Source of the DNA: Lacipirellula parvula
Lineage (GTDB): Bacteria; Planctomycetota; Planctomycetia; Pirellulales; Lacipirellulaceae
Assembly (NCBI RefSeq): GCF_009177095.1
Contig: NZ_AP021861.1
Span: 3,392,501-3,456,500 of the forward strand
Reading direction: 5' to 3'
Length of the DNA: 64,000 nt
A program made the position numbers and the translations under genes. Of this stretch, positions 44,316 through 52,910 are shown piece after piece. The notes under the pieces are model-generated. The model saw only the letters and a list, made by a program, of their open reading frames with translations, was not told the DNA's origin and did not search any database. Each line of letters starts with the position of its first letter. The stretch's first letter is position 1.

Positions 44316-44600
44316 GTCCAAAAACAACGCCCCTCGGATGCTGCCCCAGCCTGTCGCAGCGATCGCGGTCAGCGTATGCTGAAGGCAGAGACTCACGGCT
44401 GAAATCTCGCTGGTTGCCCAACGACCGCCCCCGTGAGCATGGCAAACGGTATAGCCTATCTGCTCGACGAAGCCCGGACCAGCGGGCCCGAGCGGCGGCT
44501 TGCCGACGCTTATCTGTTGGCGATGAACGAGGGTCTGCGAATCAGCGGGAATCGCGCGATTCGCACGGCAATCCAACGAGTAGCACTCGGAAGCGGCGAG

Positions 44601-46892
44601 ATGAGAAAAGTCAAAACCGGCGGCGGTTGGCCAGCGCTTCTCTATACCTTCCGGAAGGGTCGCGAAGCGGGCGGCATCTGGCAGCTCTGGAAGGCGATGC
44701 GCACCAAGAACGCCTGTAAGACCTGTGCACTCGGCATGGGTGGGCAGCGCGGCGGCATGGTCAACGAGGCGGGCCACTTCCCGGAGGTCTGCAAAAAATC
44801 GCTCCAGGCGATGGTCGCCGACATGCAGGGGGCGATCACGCCCGACTTCTGGGCCAAGTACGGCCCCGACGAACTTCGCGGCCTTTCGCCGCGCGAACTG
44901 GAGAACTGCGGCCGGCTCACCCAGCCGGTGCTTTACACGCCCGCACTGAAACGCTTCCAGCCGATCTCCTGGGAAGATGCGTTCCACCGGATCGTCGGCA
45001 AGCTCCGCGAGTTGACGCCCGATGAAACCTTTTGGTACTTCAGCGGCCGCAGCAGCAACGAGGCGGGCTTCCTGCTGCAGATGTTCGCGCGGCTGTATGG
45101 GACGAACAACGTCAACAACTGCAGCTTCTATTGCCACCAGGCGAGCGGCGTCGGCCTCACCAGCGTCACCGGCAGCGGCACGGCGACCGTCACGCTCGAC
45201 GACGTTGAGAAGTCGGACATGGTGTTCGTCATCGGCGGCAACCCGGCGAGCAACCATCCGCGGATCATGCGTTCGCTGATGACCTTGCGACGGCGCGGCG
45301 GCGAGGTCATCGTCATCAACCCGATCGTCGAGACGGGCCTCGTCAACTTCAGCGTGCCAAGCGACGTGCGGAGCATGCTGTTCGGCACGAAGATCGCCAG
45401 CCTCTACGTGCAGCCCCACATCGGCGGCGATCTCGCGCTGCTCACCGGCATCTCGAAGCAGATCGTCGAGATGGGAGCGCATGACCTGCCGTTCCTCGAG
45501 AGCTCCTGCAACAACTGGGACGAACTGCGCGACTGGCTGGCGAGCGTCACCTGGGAAGAGATCATCGCCAAGAGCGGCGTGCCGCGCGAGGAGATCAACG
45601 AGATCGCCGAGCGGTATGCGAAGTCTAAAAACGCCGTCTTCAGCTGGACGATGGGAATCACGCATCATGTTCATGGCGTCGAGAACGTCCAAGCGATCGG
45701 CAACCTCGCGCTGCTGAGGGGGATGGTCGGCAAGCCAAACGCGGGGTTGATGCCGATCCGCGGGCATTCGAACGTGCAGGGCATCGGTTCGGTCGGCGTC
45801 ACGCCGAAGCTGAAGGATGTGCTGTTCGATCGGCTGCAGTCGCACTTCGGCGTCAAGTTGCCGACGACCGAGGGGCGCGACACGATGGCCTGCATGAACG
45901 GCGCCGACAACGGCGAGCTGAAGTTCGGCCTCTGCCTAGGCGGCAATCTGTACGGCTCGAATCCCGACTCGACCTACGCTCAGCAGGCGATTGAGAAGCT
46001 CGACATGCTCGTCTACATGAGCACGACGTTGAACACGGGACATGCGTTTGGCCTCGCGAAAGAGACGCTCATCTTGCCGGTGCTCGCGCGCGACGAAGAG
46101 CCGCAGGCGACGACGCAGGAGTCGATGTTTAATTTTGTGCGGTTGAGCGATGGCGGGCCCGCGCGGCATGCGGGGCCGAAGAGCGAAGTCGAAGTGATCG
46201 CGTCGATTGCTAGCGGCGTTGCGGATGGGCGGCGCGCGGCGGGGGCGAACGGCAGCAACGGCGCTCACTCCAATGGCGACGCGCCCCCCGGGCAGAGCCC
46301 GGGGCTAGGGGATCCGACAGGGCTGACGGCGGTGAACTGGCAGTCGATGCAGGATACTGGGCGGATTCGCGATGCGATTGCGGCGATCGTGCCGGGCTTT
46401 GAGCAGATTGCGGAGATCGATAAGAACAAACAAGAGTTCCAGGTCGGCGGGCGGACCTTTCATCAGGCGAGCTTCCCGACGTACAACGGCCGCGCGAACC
46501 TCCACACGCATCGTTTGCCGGAGATTCAAGGGCAGGGCGAGCGCGAACTGCGGCTGATGACCATCCGCAGCGAAGGCCAGTTCAACACGGTCGTTTACGA
46601 AGACTATGACCTGTACCGCGGCGTTGAACGTCGCGACGTGATTCTCATCCACCCCGACGATATCCGTCGGCTCGGCGTTCATCAGGGGATGACCGTCGCG
46701 GTGCATGGCCCTGCCGGCACGCTGCGCAACGTGCGGTTGCATCCGTTCGAAGAAATTCGACCGGGCAACGCGGCGATGTACTATCCCGAGGCGAACGTGC
46801 TGGTGAGCCGGCACCTCGATCCGTCGAGCAAGACGCCGGCGTTTAAGTGCGTGATTGTGCGGCTGGAAGTTGAAGGGTTGGCGCTGGCTTAG
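44601..46892 (+). CDS. FdhF/YdeP-family molybdopterin oxidoreductase
   Basis: A 763-residue molybdopterin enzyme. Start chosen at 44601 because MRKVKTGGGWPALLYTFRKG is the family's usual beginning; the frame continues to a GTG at 44433. Residues 39 and 42 are CKTC, then ALGMGGQRGGMVNE, GRSSNEAGFLLQMFARLYGTNN, CSFYCHQASGVGLTSVTGSG, and MGITHHVHGVENVQ, all YdeP-like. Unlike formate dehydrogenases, family members lack the catalytic Sec/Cys loop in its usual form and their electron donors are unknown; E. coli YdeP is linked to acid resistance. Oddity: residues about 562-569 (PPGQSPGL) are encoded by a family B repeat read in frame, in a low-complexity loop. Confidence 0.85.
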   Translation: MRKVKTGGGWPALLYTFRKGREAGGIWQLWKAMRTKNACKTCALGMGGQRGGMVNEAGHFPEVCKKSLQAMVADMQGAITPDFWAKYGPDELRGLSPRELENCGRLTQPVLYTPALKRFQPISWEDAFHRIVGKLRELTPDETFWYFSGRSSNEAGFLLQMFARLYGTNNVNNCSFYCHQASGVGLTSVTGSGTATVTLDDVEKSDMVFVIGGNPASNHPRIMRSLMTLRRRGGEVIVINPIVETGLVNFSVPSDVRSMLFGTKIASLYVQPHIGGDLALLTGISKQIVEMGAHDLPFLESSCNNWDELRDWLASVTWEEIIAKSGVPREEINEIAERYAKSKNAVFSWTMGITHHVHGVENVQAIGNLALLRGMVGKPNAGLMPIRGHSNVQGIGSVGVTPKLKDVLFDRLQSHFGVKLPTTEGRDTMACMNGADNGELKFGLCLGGNLYGSNPDSTYAQQAIEKLDMLVYMSTTLNTGHAFGLAKETLILPVLARDEEPQATTQESMFNFVRLSDGGPARHAGPKSEVEVIASIASGVADGRRAAGANGSNGAHSNGDAPPGQSPGLGDPTGLTAVNWQSMQDTGRIRDAIAAIVPGFEQIAEIDKNKQEFQVGGRTFHQASFPTYNGRANLHTHRLPEIQGQGERELRLMTIRSEGQFNTVVYEDYDLYRGVERRDVILIHPDDIRRLGVHQGMTVAVHGPAGTLRNVRLHPFEEIRPGNAAMYYPEANVLVSRHLDPSSKTPAFKCVIVRLEVEGLALA
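46284..46307. repeat. Family B palindrome read in frame within a coding sequence
   Basis: The unit (CCCCCCGGGCAGAGCCCGGG, then GCTA) lies inside the YdeP-type gene and is translated as PPGQSPGL without stop, since CTA is read as Leu on this strand. Flanks encode Gly/Asn/Ser-rich sequence, likely a surface loop. Confidence 0.8.
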
Positions 46893-46940
46893 GTTGGGCA
46901 TTCCCGACCGACAGCGGTGCGCTCGGGCCATGTCGATCGA

Positions 46941-46998
46941 GCCGCCGGTTTGAAGAACCGGGCACTTGCTACCCCCCGGTTTGAAGAACCGGGGGCTA
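46941..46998. repeat. Tandem family C palindromes at the end of the decayed HTH gene
   Basis: A shortened unit (CCGGTTTGAAGAACCGGG) at about 46944-46961 is followed by a full one (46973-46998) ending GGGGGCTA. The CTA (46996-46998) gives the TAG stop of the HTH gene on the minus strand. Confidence 0.82.
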
Positions 46999-47877
46999 AG
47001 CGGCGCGGCGGCGGTTTTGTTGTCGCTTTTGTTGTCGCGTCGCTTGTGTCGCTTTCTTCGTTTTACGCGACATTAAGTGGTCGTACTTGTCGCGGTCTTT
47101 TTGGCGCTGTTCGTTTTGCATCAGACGGACGCCCCAGTCGAGGAGGTCTTGGTGGCGTTGGGCGCGCTCTGCTTCGGTGAGCGCGGGCGGCGCGTTGTGC
47201 CCCCGGTTTGAAGAACCGGGGGCTAAGGTTGGCTCCGGGGGCGGGGTGACCTCGGCGTTGGGTGCTTGACGCGGAGCGTGGGAACGAGGGGGCTCAGGCT
47301 TCGCGGCGAAGGACCATTCGTCGGGGGTGCCGATGCCGTAGTTGTGGATCACGGGCGCGGACTTGGCGCGCTCGCGGAAGACTAGCGGCGTGTCGGCCAT
47401 CTTTGGCTCGCGCGGGCGGTTCAGGGGCCGAGGCTGGGGAAGCAGCAGTCGAGGCGTGTTCGTAGGTTTTGTCGAGATGCTTGAAGAGCTCGCTACGCGC
47501 TCCTCCGGCGTGTTGCGAGCGCGGTTTCCATCATCAGCCGTAAGGCCTTTGTGACTTTGAGGCCCGAGGCGAGGTCGCCGCGCTTGCGGGCGTAGGTTTC
47601 GGGTTTGGTCCGCTCGAGCAGCCACGCCGCGGCGCCAGTGCGTTCTCGCGGCTGATTCCATCAGTTTTAATGGGTCGGGCTTGGCGAGCTTGGCCATGCG
47701 AACTTCTTGGTCAAAATCTTCTTCCTCACGGCGGTAGCGCTGCACCGTGCGGAGCGTCACGCCGACTCCTTGAGCGGCCTCGGCGAGCGAGTAGCTCTCT
47801 CGCACCAGTCGGCAGAATTTTACCTTCATTTCTTCGGTGAAGACCCGCTCGCGTTGGCGGATGTATTGACGTTGCAT
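46996..47877 (-). pseudogene. HTH protein gene, probably frame-disrupted
   Basis: The open frame of 293 residues begins as a clear HTH protein (RQRERVFTEEMKVKFCRLVR, SLAEAAQGVGVTLRTVQRYR), then becomes unnatural from about 47630. The next frame continues smoothly there (AAAWLLERTKPETYARKRGD, like small-terminase or HTH proteins) until a stop near 47515, and a third frame then reads ELFKHLDKTYEHA; the original frame makes sense again from about 47410 (PKMADTPLVFRERAKSAPVI). At least three frame changes are thus implied. A family C repeat is read in frame near the C-terminus (LAPGSSNRG). The start is ATG at 47877. Its TAG stop is in a repeat. Sequencing error cannot be excluded. Confidence 0.6.
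47199..47225. repeat. Family C palindrome read in frame within the HTH gene
   Basis: CCCCCGGTTTGAAGAACCGG, followed by GGGCTA, is translated on the minus strand as LAPGSSNRG, flanked by Pro-rich sequence. Confidence 0.8.
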
Positions 47878-48277
47878 GGGAAGGTTCTCCTCTGTGTGAA
47901 CGTGTGACTGAAGTTGTTGAATCGTTTGGTTTGGTTGGTGAGTAGGTGTTTAGGTGAGTAAGTGAAGAAGCGCGCTTGGCGCGGCGTGATCGAGTGATGG
48001 CGAGCCCCCCGGCTTGTCCGGGGAATTCAGGGGTGGCGCGAATTGGGGGTCGCTCCGGCGGGGGCGTTGCCCCGCGGCTACCGCGTTGGGGCGAGTTTGT
48101 TGGTGGGGCGGAGTTGGGGAGAGCGGCAAACCCTACGGGTTATGTCGAAGATAGCGGCCGATTTTGCCGATAGTCTTCGGCAACGCGAGCTTGGCTCGCA
48201 TGGCTGACGGCGCTTGCTAGCGACTGCTCGGCCTTCCGGAGGTGGTTTTGGGGCGGACTTTTCTCCAGGAACTTATC
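47878..48277. other. Intergenic region before the porin gene, with repeat fragments
   Basis: 400 bp with no gene. It holds a GT-rich stretch (47920-47970), a CCCCCGGCTTGTCCGGGG palindrome (48006-48023), and a family D palindrome (48051-48087, GGCGGGGGCGTTGCCCCGCG). The porin's promoter should be in the last 150 bp, but no convincing match is seen. Confidence 0.55.
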
Positions 48278-49402
48278 ATGGCCAGGTTTTCGCGGTGGTC
48301 GTTGGGCTTGTTGCTAGCGTCGGCGGCGGGGAGTGCGGCGGCCGCTGCGGACGCGCCGGCAACTGTCGAGCAGGGGTTCGTCGACCCAGCTTCGTATGGC
48401 GCCACTTACCAGGCGACGGCGCTCGCGGGCCAACTGCAGAAACCGGCGGCCGAGTGCTACAACCGGCTCGAATTCAGTGCGGCGCTCCTGTACCTGCAGC
48501 CGATCGCCGACAACTTGGAGTACGGCACGCAGGTGACGCCGTTGCCGGCGCCTTCGCCGCACTGGGTGAATCAAGGGGTCGATCCTGGCCTCAGCCCGGC
48601 GTTCAACGTGGGTTTGCGATACATCGTGCCGGAGAACGGCAACGACGTGCGGCTCTCGTGGACGCACCTAAACGCTGACGGGAATGATTCGTTCACCGCC
48701 GACGCCCAGCAGTTCGCCGGCCCGCCCTACGAGATTGGCCCCGACTCCAATCTGTACAACGTTGCTCAAGGGAATGTTGAGTTCGAATACGATTCGGTCA
48801 ACCTCGAAGTGGGGCACTTGCTGACGGACAACAGCCCCGCCCAAGTCCGCGTCTTCGGCGGGTTGCAGTACGCGCGGATCAGCGAAGAACTGACCGGCAG
48901 TTTCGCCAGCTTCGACGGGAGTTACTTATCCACCAACACGAACTCGTCGCTATTTAACGGCGTCGGTCCGCGACTCGGCATGGAGGCGGGCGTCGTGAAG
49001 GGGCGGTTTGATCTCTTGGGACAGATCGCCGGCTCGGCGCTCGTTGGTCGGCAAGAGAACCAGCTCGACTTCGCCGCGATCTCGCCCGACCTGCCGGGCT
49101 TGGGGATCACGCCGCCGAATCGCCAATCGATCTCGTCGCCCGATGCGACGCGGGTGGTGCCGGCGATCGATTCGAAGCTGGGCGCGGGGCTGACGATTCC
49201 GATGCAAGGCGGCAGCATTCTGCGAATCGAGGCAGGATACCAGGCCGCGGTCTACATCAACGCGATCAGCCAGTACGCGATCAGCGACGTCGTCGTGCCG
49301 CCGAACGTGCAAGGGATCGGCGTCTTCTTGGAATCGGCTTATCACCTGCATAATAACTTTGCGGTGCATGGGCCGTATGCTTCGGCGAGTTGGGCTTATT
49401 AG
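48278..49402 (+). CDS. Lpg1974-type outer membrane pore protein
   Basis: A 374-residue outer membrane beta-barrel protein of the Lpg1974/Legionella major-OMP-like family. The ATG at 48278 gives a signal peptide (about 1-27, RWSLGLLLASAAGSAAAAAD); an ATG-like start at 48242 would add 12 residues. Family blocks: FSAALLYLQPIADNLEYGTQ, PAFNVGLRYIVPENGNDVRL, VEFEYDSVNLEVGHLLTDNS, VGPRLGMEAGVVKGRFDLLG and GAGLTIPMQGGSILRIEAGY. The protein ends with aromatic Y after ASASWAY, a C-terminal signal for the BAM complex. It should form a pore; planctomycetes code many paralogues. A terminator hairpin follows. Confidence 0.82.
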   Translation: MARFSRWSLGLLLASAAGSAAAAADAPATVEQGFVDPASYGATYQATALAGQLQKPAAECYNRLEFSAALLYLQPIADNLEYGTQVTPLPAPSPHWVNQGVDPGLSPAFNVGLRYIVPENGNDVRLSWTHLNADGNDSFTADAQQFAGPPYEIGPDSNLYNVAQGNVEFEYDSVNLEVGHLLTDNSPAQVRVFGGLQYARISEELTGSFASFDGSYLSTNTNSSLFNGVGPRLGMEAGVVKGRFDLLGQIAGSALVGRQENQLDFAAISPDLPGLGITPPNRQSISSPDATRVVPAIDSKLGAGLTIPMQGGSILRIEAGYQAAVYINAISQYAISDVVVPPNVQGIGVFLESAYHLHNNFAVHGPYASASWAY

Positions 49403-49436
49403 GCCCGGTTGGGGCGAAACGCGTTTACGCGGGGCT

Positions 49437-49462
49437 GGACTGGTCGCTTAAGCGACCAGTCC
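49437..49462. repeat. 26-bp perfect palindrome
   Basis: GGACTGGTCGCTTAAGCGAC followed by CAGTCC, a perfect inverted repeat centred on CTTAAG, 34 bp after the porin stop and just before the terminator. It may be part of the transcript end or another dispersed unit. Confidence 0.7.
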
Positions 49463-49482
49463 GAGGTGGGGAGGATAATGGC

Positions 49483-49516
49483 AAACGCTCGCGAATGATC
49501 GCGAGCGTTTTTTGTT
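49483..49516 (+). terminator. Rho-independent terminator of the porin gene
   Basis: An 11-bp perfect stem AAACGCTCGCG/CGCGAGCGTTT with a 6-base loop (AATGAT), followed by TTTGTT. The flanking A3/T6 suggest use mostly by the plus strand. Confidence 0.82.
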
Positions 49517-49518
49517 GC

Positions 49519-49546
49519 GCTCCGGCGGGTCGTTGACCCGCGGCTA
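49519..49546. repeat. Family D palindrome with the SecA stop codon
   Basis: TCCGGCGGGTCGTTGACCCG followed by CGGCTA. The CTA at 49544-49546 is the TAG stop of the SecA paralogue. Other copies: 48051 (variant) and 53394. Confidence 0.82.
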
Positions 49547-51508
49547 GCCGGGCGTATCCAGATATGGGTCTTGGCCCATTTGGCGTTGGACTTTTTGCCG
49601 CTCCTTTTCGTGGTAGAGCATCACCTTGCGGTCGCGGAAGTGGCGGCGTTCGACGCGTTGTTGCGCTTTGCGGAAGACTGACTCGAGCCCTTTGATGGGG
49701 CCGGTCGCTTCGGCGCCGCGACGCTTCAACCGTTCGGACTTCTTCGGGCCGTAGCCGCCTAATAGGATTTCGTCGTCCAGTGCGAGGAACTGGCGGTAGG
49801 TGCCGGGGTCGCCTTGCCGGCCGCAGCGGCCGATGAGCTGGCGGTCGATGCGTTGGGCTTCGTGAAGTTCGGTGCAGATGACGTGCAGGCCGCCGACTTC
49901 GAGGACGCCGGGGCCGAGACGGATGTCAGTGCCGCGGCCGGCCATGTTGGTGGCGACGGTGATTTTGCCCATCTCGCCGGCAGCGGCGACGATTTCGGCT
50001 TCGCGTTCGACGTGCTTCGCGTTGAGGATCGTCACGGCGCCGCCCCGTTCGGCGAGCATGCCGGCGAGCTTTTCGCTCTTGTCGATCGAGCGGGTGCCGA
50101 TGAGAACTGGTCGACCGATGGCGTGTTGCGCGAGGGCGTCTTCGACGACGCCTTGCCACTTCTGTTCGGCGTCGCCGAAGACGAGCGTCGGCAGTTGCTG
50201 GCGAACTGGGGGGCGGTTCGTCGGCACGGGCTCGACATGGACGGTGTAGATTTTGCGGAGCTCGCGGCTGCTGGTCGACGCGGTGCCGGTCATGCCGCCG
50301 AGGCGTTCGTAGCGGAGGAACAGGTCCTGAACTGTGATGCGGGCGGCCTGGTTCGTGGCGAAGGTGATTTCGACCCCTTCCTGAGCCTCGACCGCCTGGT
50401 GGATGCCGGCCCGCCACTTGCGGCCTTCGGCGAGACGACCGGTGAATTCGTCGACGATGACGATTTCGCCGTCGCGGACGACGTACTGGCGATTGAGGAA
50501 CATCTCGCGCGAGACTTTGATCGAACGGGTGACGTACTCGTAGATCACCGACAGCGGCAGGCGATCCATCGCGGCGGGTTTCGGGAGGCCGCGGACAAGT
50601 TGTCGGCCGGCGAGCGAGAGTTCGATCGAGCGTTCGTCGTGTTCGTATTCGAAGTGCTCGTCTTCGACGAACTTTGTTTTTACCTCGGCGGCCCAGCGGT
50701 ATGCTTCGGCGGCGATTTGTTCGTCTTCGCCCGGGAGGGCGCTGATGATGAGCGGCGTGCGGGCTTCGTCGATGAGGATGCTGTCGGCCTCGTCGACGAG
50801 CATGAAATGGAGACCGCGCTGCACGGGTTCGTCGCTTTTGCCGGCAGCGCCCCCCATCATTTGGCCGAACAAGTCTTGCTGGCCGCCGCTGAGGGTGCGG
50901 AGCAAGAGGCGATCGCGGAGGAAGTCGAAGCCCATTTCGTTGGCCGTGCCGTAGGTGACGTCGCAGGCGTAGGCTTTGCGGCGGTCGTCTTGCGGTTGTT
51001 GGCCTTGGATGATGCCGACGGTCATGCCGAGGGCTTCGTACAGCGGCTTCATCCACTCGGCGTCGCGGCGGGCGAGGTAGTCGTTGACCGTGGCGAGGTG
51101 GGCGCCCTTGCCCTCGATGGCGGCGAGGTACATCGGCAGCGTGGCGGTGAGCGTTTTGCCTTCGCCCGTTTGCATCTCGACGATCGAACGGTGGTGAACC
51201 GCGGCCCCGCCAAGGAGTTGGACGTCGAAGTGTCGCATGCCGAGTTTGCGGCGGCCCGCCTCGCGGCAAAGGGCGAAGGCTTCAACGAGGAGGCGATCGA
51301 GCGGCTCGCCGCTGCGTGCGCGATAACGGAGGCCGAGGCTTTCTTTGCGAAGCTGGTGGTCGGCGAGCTTTTGGAGGGCGGGTTCGAGCTCGGCGATTTT
51401 GGGCAGGCAGGCGGCCCATTTGGCGAGGCGATCGCCGGCGACGGCGCGGACCGAGCGGGTCCAGCCGCGCGGGACTCGAGAGACGTCCATCCCGCGCTTG
51501 GTGTCCAT
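49544..51508 (-). CDS. Short SecA-type translocase ATPase paralogue
   Basis: A 654-residue protein with the motor core of SecA: Walker A in EMQTGEGKTLTATLPMYLAA, YGTANEMGFDFLRDRL, Walker B VDEADSILIDEARTPLIIS, VDEFTGRLAEGRKW, NQAARITVQDLFLRYERLGGMTGTA, TNMAGRGTDIRLG and IDRQLIGRCGRQGDPG. Compared with full-size SecA (about 850-1200), the helical wing, much of the scaffold domain and the zinc-binding C-terminus are missing, so it resembles SecA2-like or reduced paralogues found in planctomycetes. It probably drives a subset of substrates through SecYEG or another channel. ATG at 51508 is used. TAG lies in a family D repeat. Confidence 0.88.
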   Translation of the reverse strand: MDTKRGMDVSRVPRGWTRSVRAVAGDRLAKWAACLPKIAELEPALQKLADHQLRKESLGLRYRARSGEPLDRLLVEAFALCREAGRRKLGMRHFDVQLLGGAAVHHRSIVEMQTGEGKTLTATLPMYLAAIEGKGAHLATVNDYLARRDAEWMKPLYEALGMTVGIIQGQQPQDDRRKAYACDVTYGTANEMGFDFLRDRLLLRTLSGGQQDLFGQMMGGAAGKSDEPVQRGLHFMLVDEADSILIDEARTPLIISALPGEDEQIAAEAYRWAAEVKTKFVEDEHFEYEHDERSIELSLAGRQLVRGLPKPAAMDRLPLSVIYEYVTRSIKVSREMFLNRQYVVRDGEIVIVDEFTGRLAEGRKWRAGIHQAVEAQEGVEITFATNQAARITVQDLFLRYERLGGMTGTASTSSRELRKIYTVHVEPVPTNRPPVRQQLPTLVFGDAEQKWQGVVEDALAQHAIGRPVLIGTRSIDKSEKLAGMLAERGGAVTILNAKHVEREAEIVAAAGEMGKITVATNMAGRGTDIRLGPGVLEVGGLHVICTELHEAQRIDRQLIGRCGRQGDPGTYRQFLALDDEILLGGYGPKKSERLKRRGAEATGPIKGLESVFRKAQQRVERRHFRDRKVMLYHEKERQKVQRQMGQDPYLDTPG

Positions 51509-51555
51509 GGCTTTGATTGACGCCGTCGAAGAGTCTTGTGGGCTTGGTTGATTTG

Positions 51556-51692
51556 GGGAATGGACAGGATAACAGGATTTTTTGGATTTACTGGATGAAA
51601 GATGAGGAGTTGGGTGAGTGAGGGCTCAGTTTCGATCACTCTCCCCACAATCCTGTTGATCTACGACATCCTGTGATCCTGTCCAGTCTTTT
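51556..51692. repeat. Dispersed inverted repeat (TGGACAGGATAACAGGATTT type)
   Basis: GGACAGGATAACAGGATTTT at the left faces AATCCTGTTGATCTACGACA and CCTGTGATCCTGTCC at the right. This element type is widely scattered in bacterial intergenic DNA. It lies between secA and the lipoprotein gene. Confidence 0.7.
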
Positions 51693-51791
51693 GGAGGGCG
51701 TCGCGTTGATTGTGGATGGGCGCCCTCATTGAAGAATAGGTCGCGCGGTGGGGGAACGTCAAATGACGCGGCGGCGCGGAAGGGGTCGCGA

Positions 51792-52910
51792 CTATTGCCG
51801 TTGGCGCTGGACGGAGCTGACGCGGTAGGCCGGCATGTACGAGCTTTCGTCGATTTGGCGCCCGAAGAGTTGGCCTTCGACGGCGACGAACTCGCCTGGC
51901 GAGAGGTTGGCGAGGACTTGCGGGTTGTCGATCAGCACGCGGCCGCCGATTTGGTCCTTCGCTCCCTCGTCCATATAGTTGATGCTCCACTCGCCCCGTT
52001 CGGGCCAGTACTCGAGTTGGCCGCGAAGCCATTCTTGTTTGGCGCCGACGCCATAGCGGCCGTTCGGGTTGTCGCCGGCGGCGGTTTGCTTGCCGATGGA
52101 GGGGGGGCGGAAGCCGGTGGCGCCGGAGGATTGGACGGCGGTTTCGGTGCGAGGTTGGCTCCCCTGGGGGCGAAAGCCGTCGGCAGCGGCGCCGCTTGTT
52201 GCGGCGAACGTCGCAGCTCCCGCAGCGGCGGGGGCATCGAAACTGGCTTGCGTGACGCCGCTCGTGGCCTGCGAAGCGGCATTCGGAGCCGGAGTGCCCG
52301 CGTTCGGGGTGAACGCGCGCTGGGCGCCTTCGTCCATCGAACCGGAGACGGGGAGCATCGATTGGATTGGCGTCCGGAATTGGGAGGCGGTCGGCGTGGT
52401 GGCCGAGGCGGCGACGGCTGCGGGGGAGGGCGTCGACGTGGGCGTCAGGCTGGCGGCGGCAAAGCGGAGCGATTGCTCGTCGTTCGGGACGCCGATCGAT
52501 TCGCCTGGCGCTGCCGGGGCGGCGGAGGCGCCGTAGTTGAGCGGAGCGGTGGGGGTGATGGGGTTCGCCGCGGGGTACGTCGAACCGGCTGGATACGCCG
52601 AACCTGCAGGAGCGGCGGGGTAGGCCGAGGCGGGCGGAGCGCCGGTGGGGGGCAGATACGCGCCGGCTGGAGCTCCTGCGGTCGGAATCGGCGGCATCCC
52701 GGCAGCGGGGACGGCGAGCGGCGCGGCGCTCGGCATTGCATCGCCCTGGTAATAGGGAGCCGCCATGCCGGGCGCGAGCTGCGTCGTTGGCGGCGGTACG
52801 CGATCGGGCGTGAGGAACGGATTCGCCATCGGCGTCGAATTGCTACGACATCCGGCGAAAACCGCGACGGCAAGTATGGTAAGTGAGGCGGCGGACCGCA
52901 TCGGCAGCAT
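51792..52910 (-). CDS. Lipoprotein with long Pro/Ala-rich linker and conserved C-terminal domain
   Basis: A 372-residue protein. The lipobox is VFAGC (C21; start at 52910, alternative M4), so it is lipid-anchored. Residues about 25-270 are of low complexity, Ala/Pro/Ser/Thr-rich with PAGSAYPAGSTYPA-like repeats, and should be unstructured. The C-terminal 90 residues (about 280-370: GRYGVGAKQEWLRGQLEYWP, IGGRVLIDNPQVLANLSPGE, YRVSSVQRQ) form a small folded domain that may bind a partner or peptidoglycan. Not recognised otherwise. A repeat-rich stretch lies upstream. Confidence 0.7.
   Translation of the reverse strand: MLPMRSAASLTILAVAVFAGCRSNSTPMANPFLTPDRVPPPTTQLAPGMAAPYYQGDAMPSAAPLAVPAAGMPPIPTAGAPAGAYLPPTGAPPASAYPAAPAGSAYPAGSTYPAANPITPTAPLNYGASAAPAAPGESIGVPNDEQSLRFAAASLTPTSTPSPAAVAASATTPTASQFRTPIQSMLPVSGSMDEGAQRAFTPNAGTPAPNAASQATSGVTQASFDAPAAAGAATFAATSGAAADGFRPQGSQPRTETAVQSSGATGFRPPSIGKQTAAGDNPNGRYGVGAKQEWLRGQLEYWPERGEWSINYMDEGAKDQIGGRVLIDNPQVLANLSPGEFVAVEGQLFGRQIDESSYMPAYRVSSVQRQRQ

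Noticed and set aside
44316-45845. N-terminal extension of the PQQ-protein frame
   Set aside because: This 1.5-kb part is antisense to the YdeP-type gene and lacks family similarity; the signal peptide begins at 44315.
49814-51520. 568-residue open frame on the plus strand
   Set aside because: Antisense shadow of the SecA paralogue; the SecA motifs settle the coding strand.
51729-52886. 385-residue plus-strand frame
   Set aside because: Antisense to the lipoprotein gene, with Gly/Arg/Ala-rich low complexity mirrored from its Pro/Ala linker.
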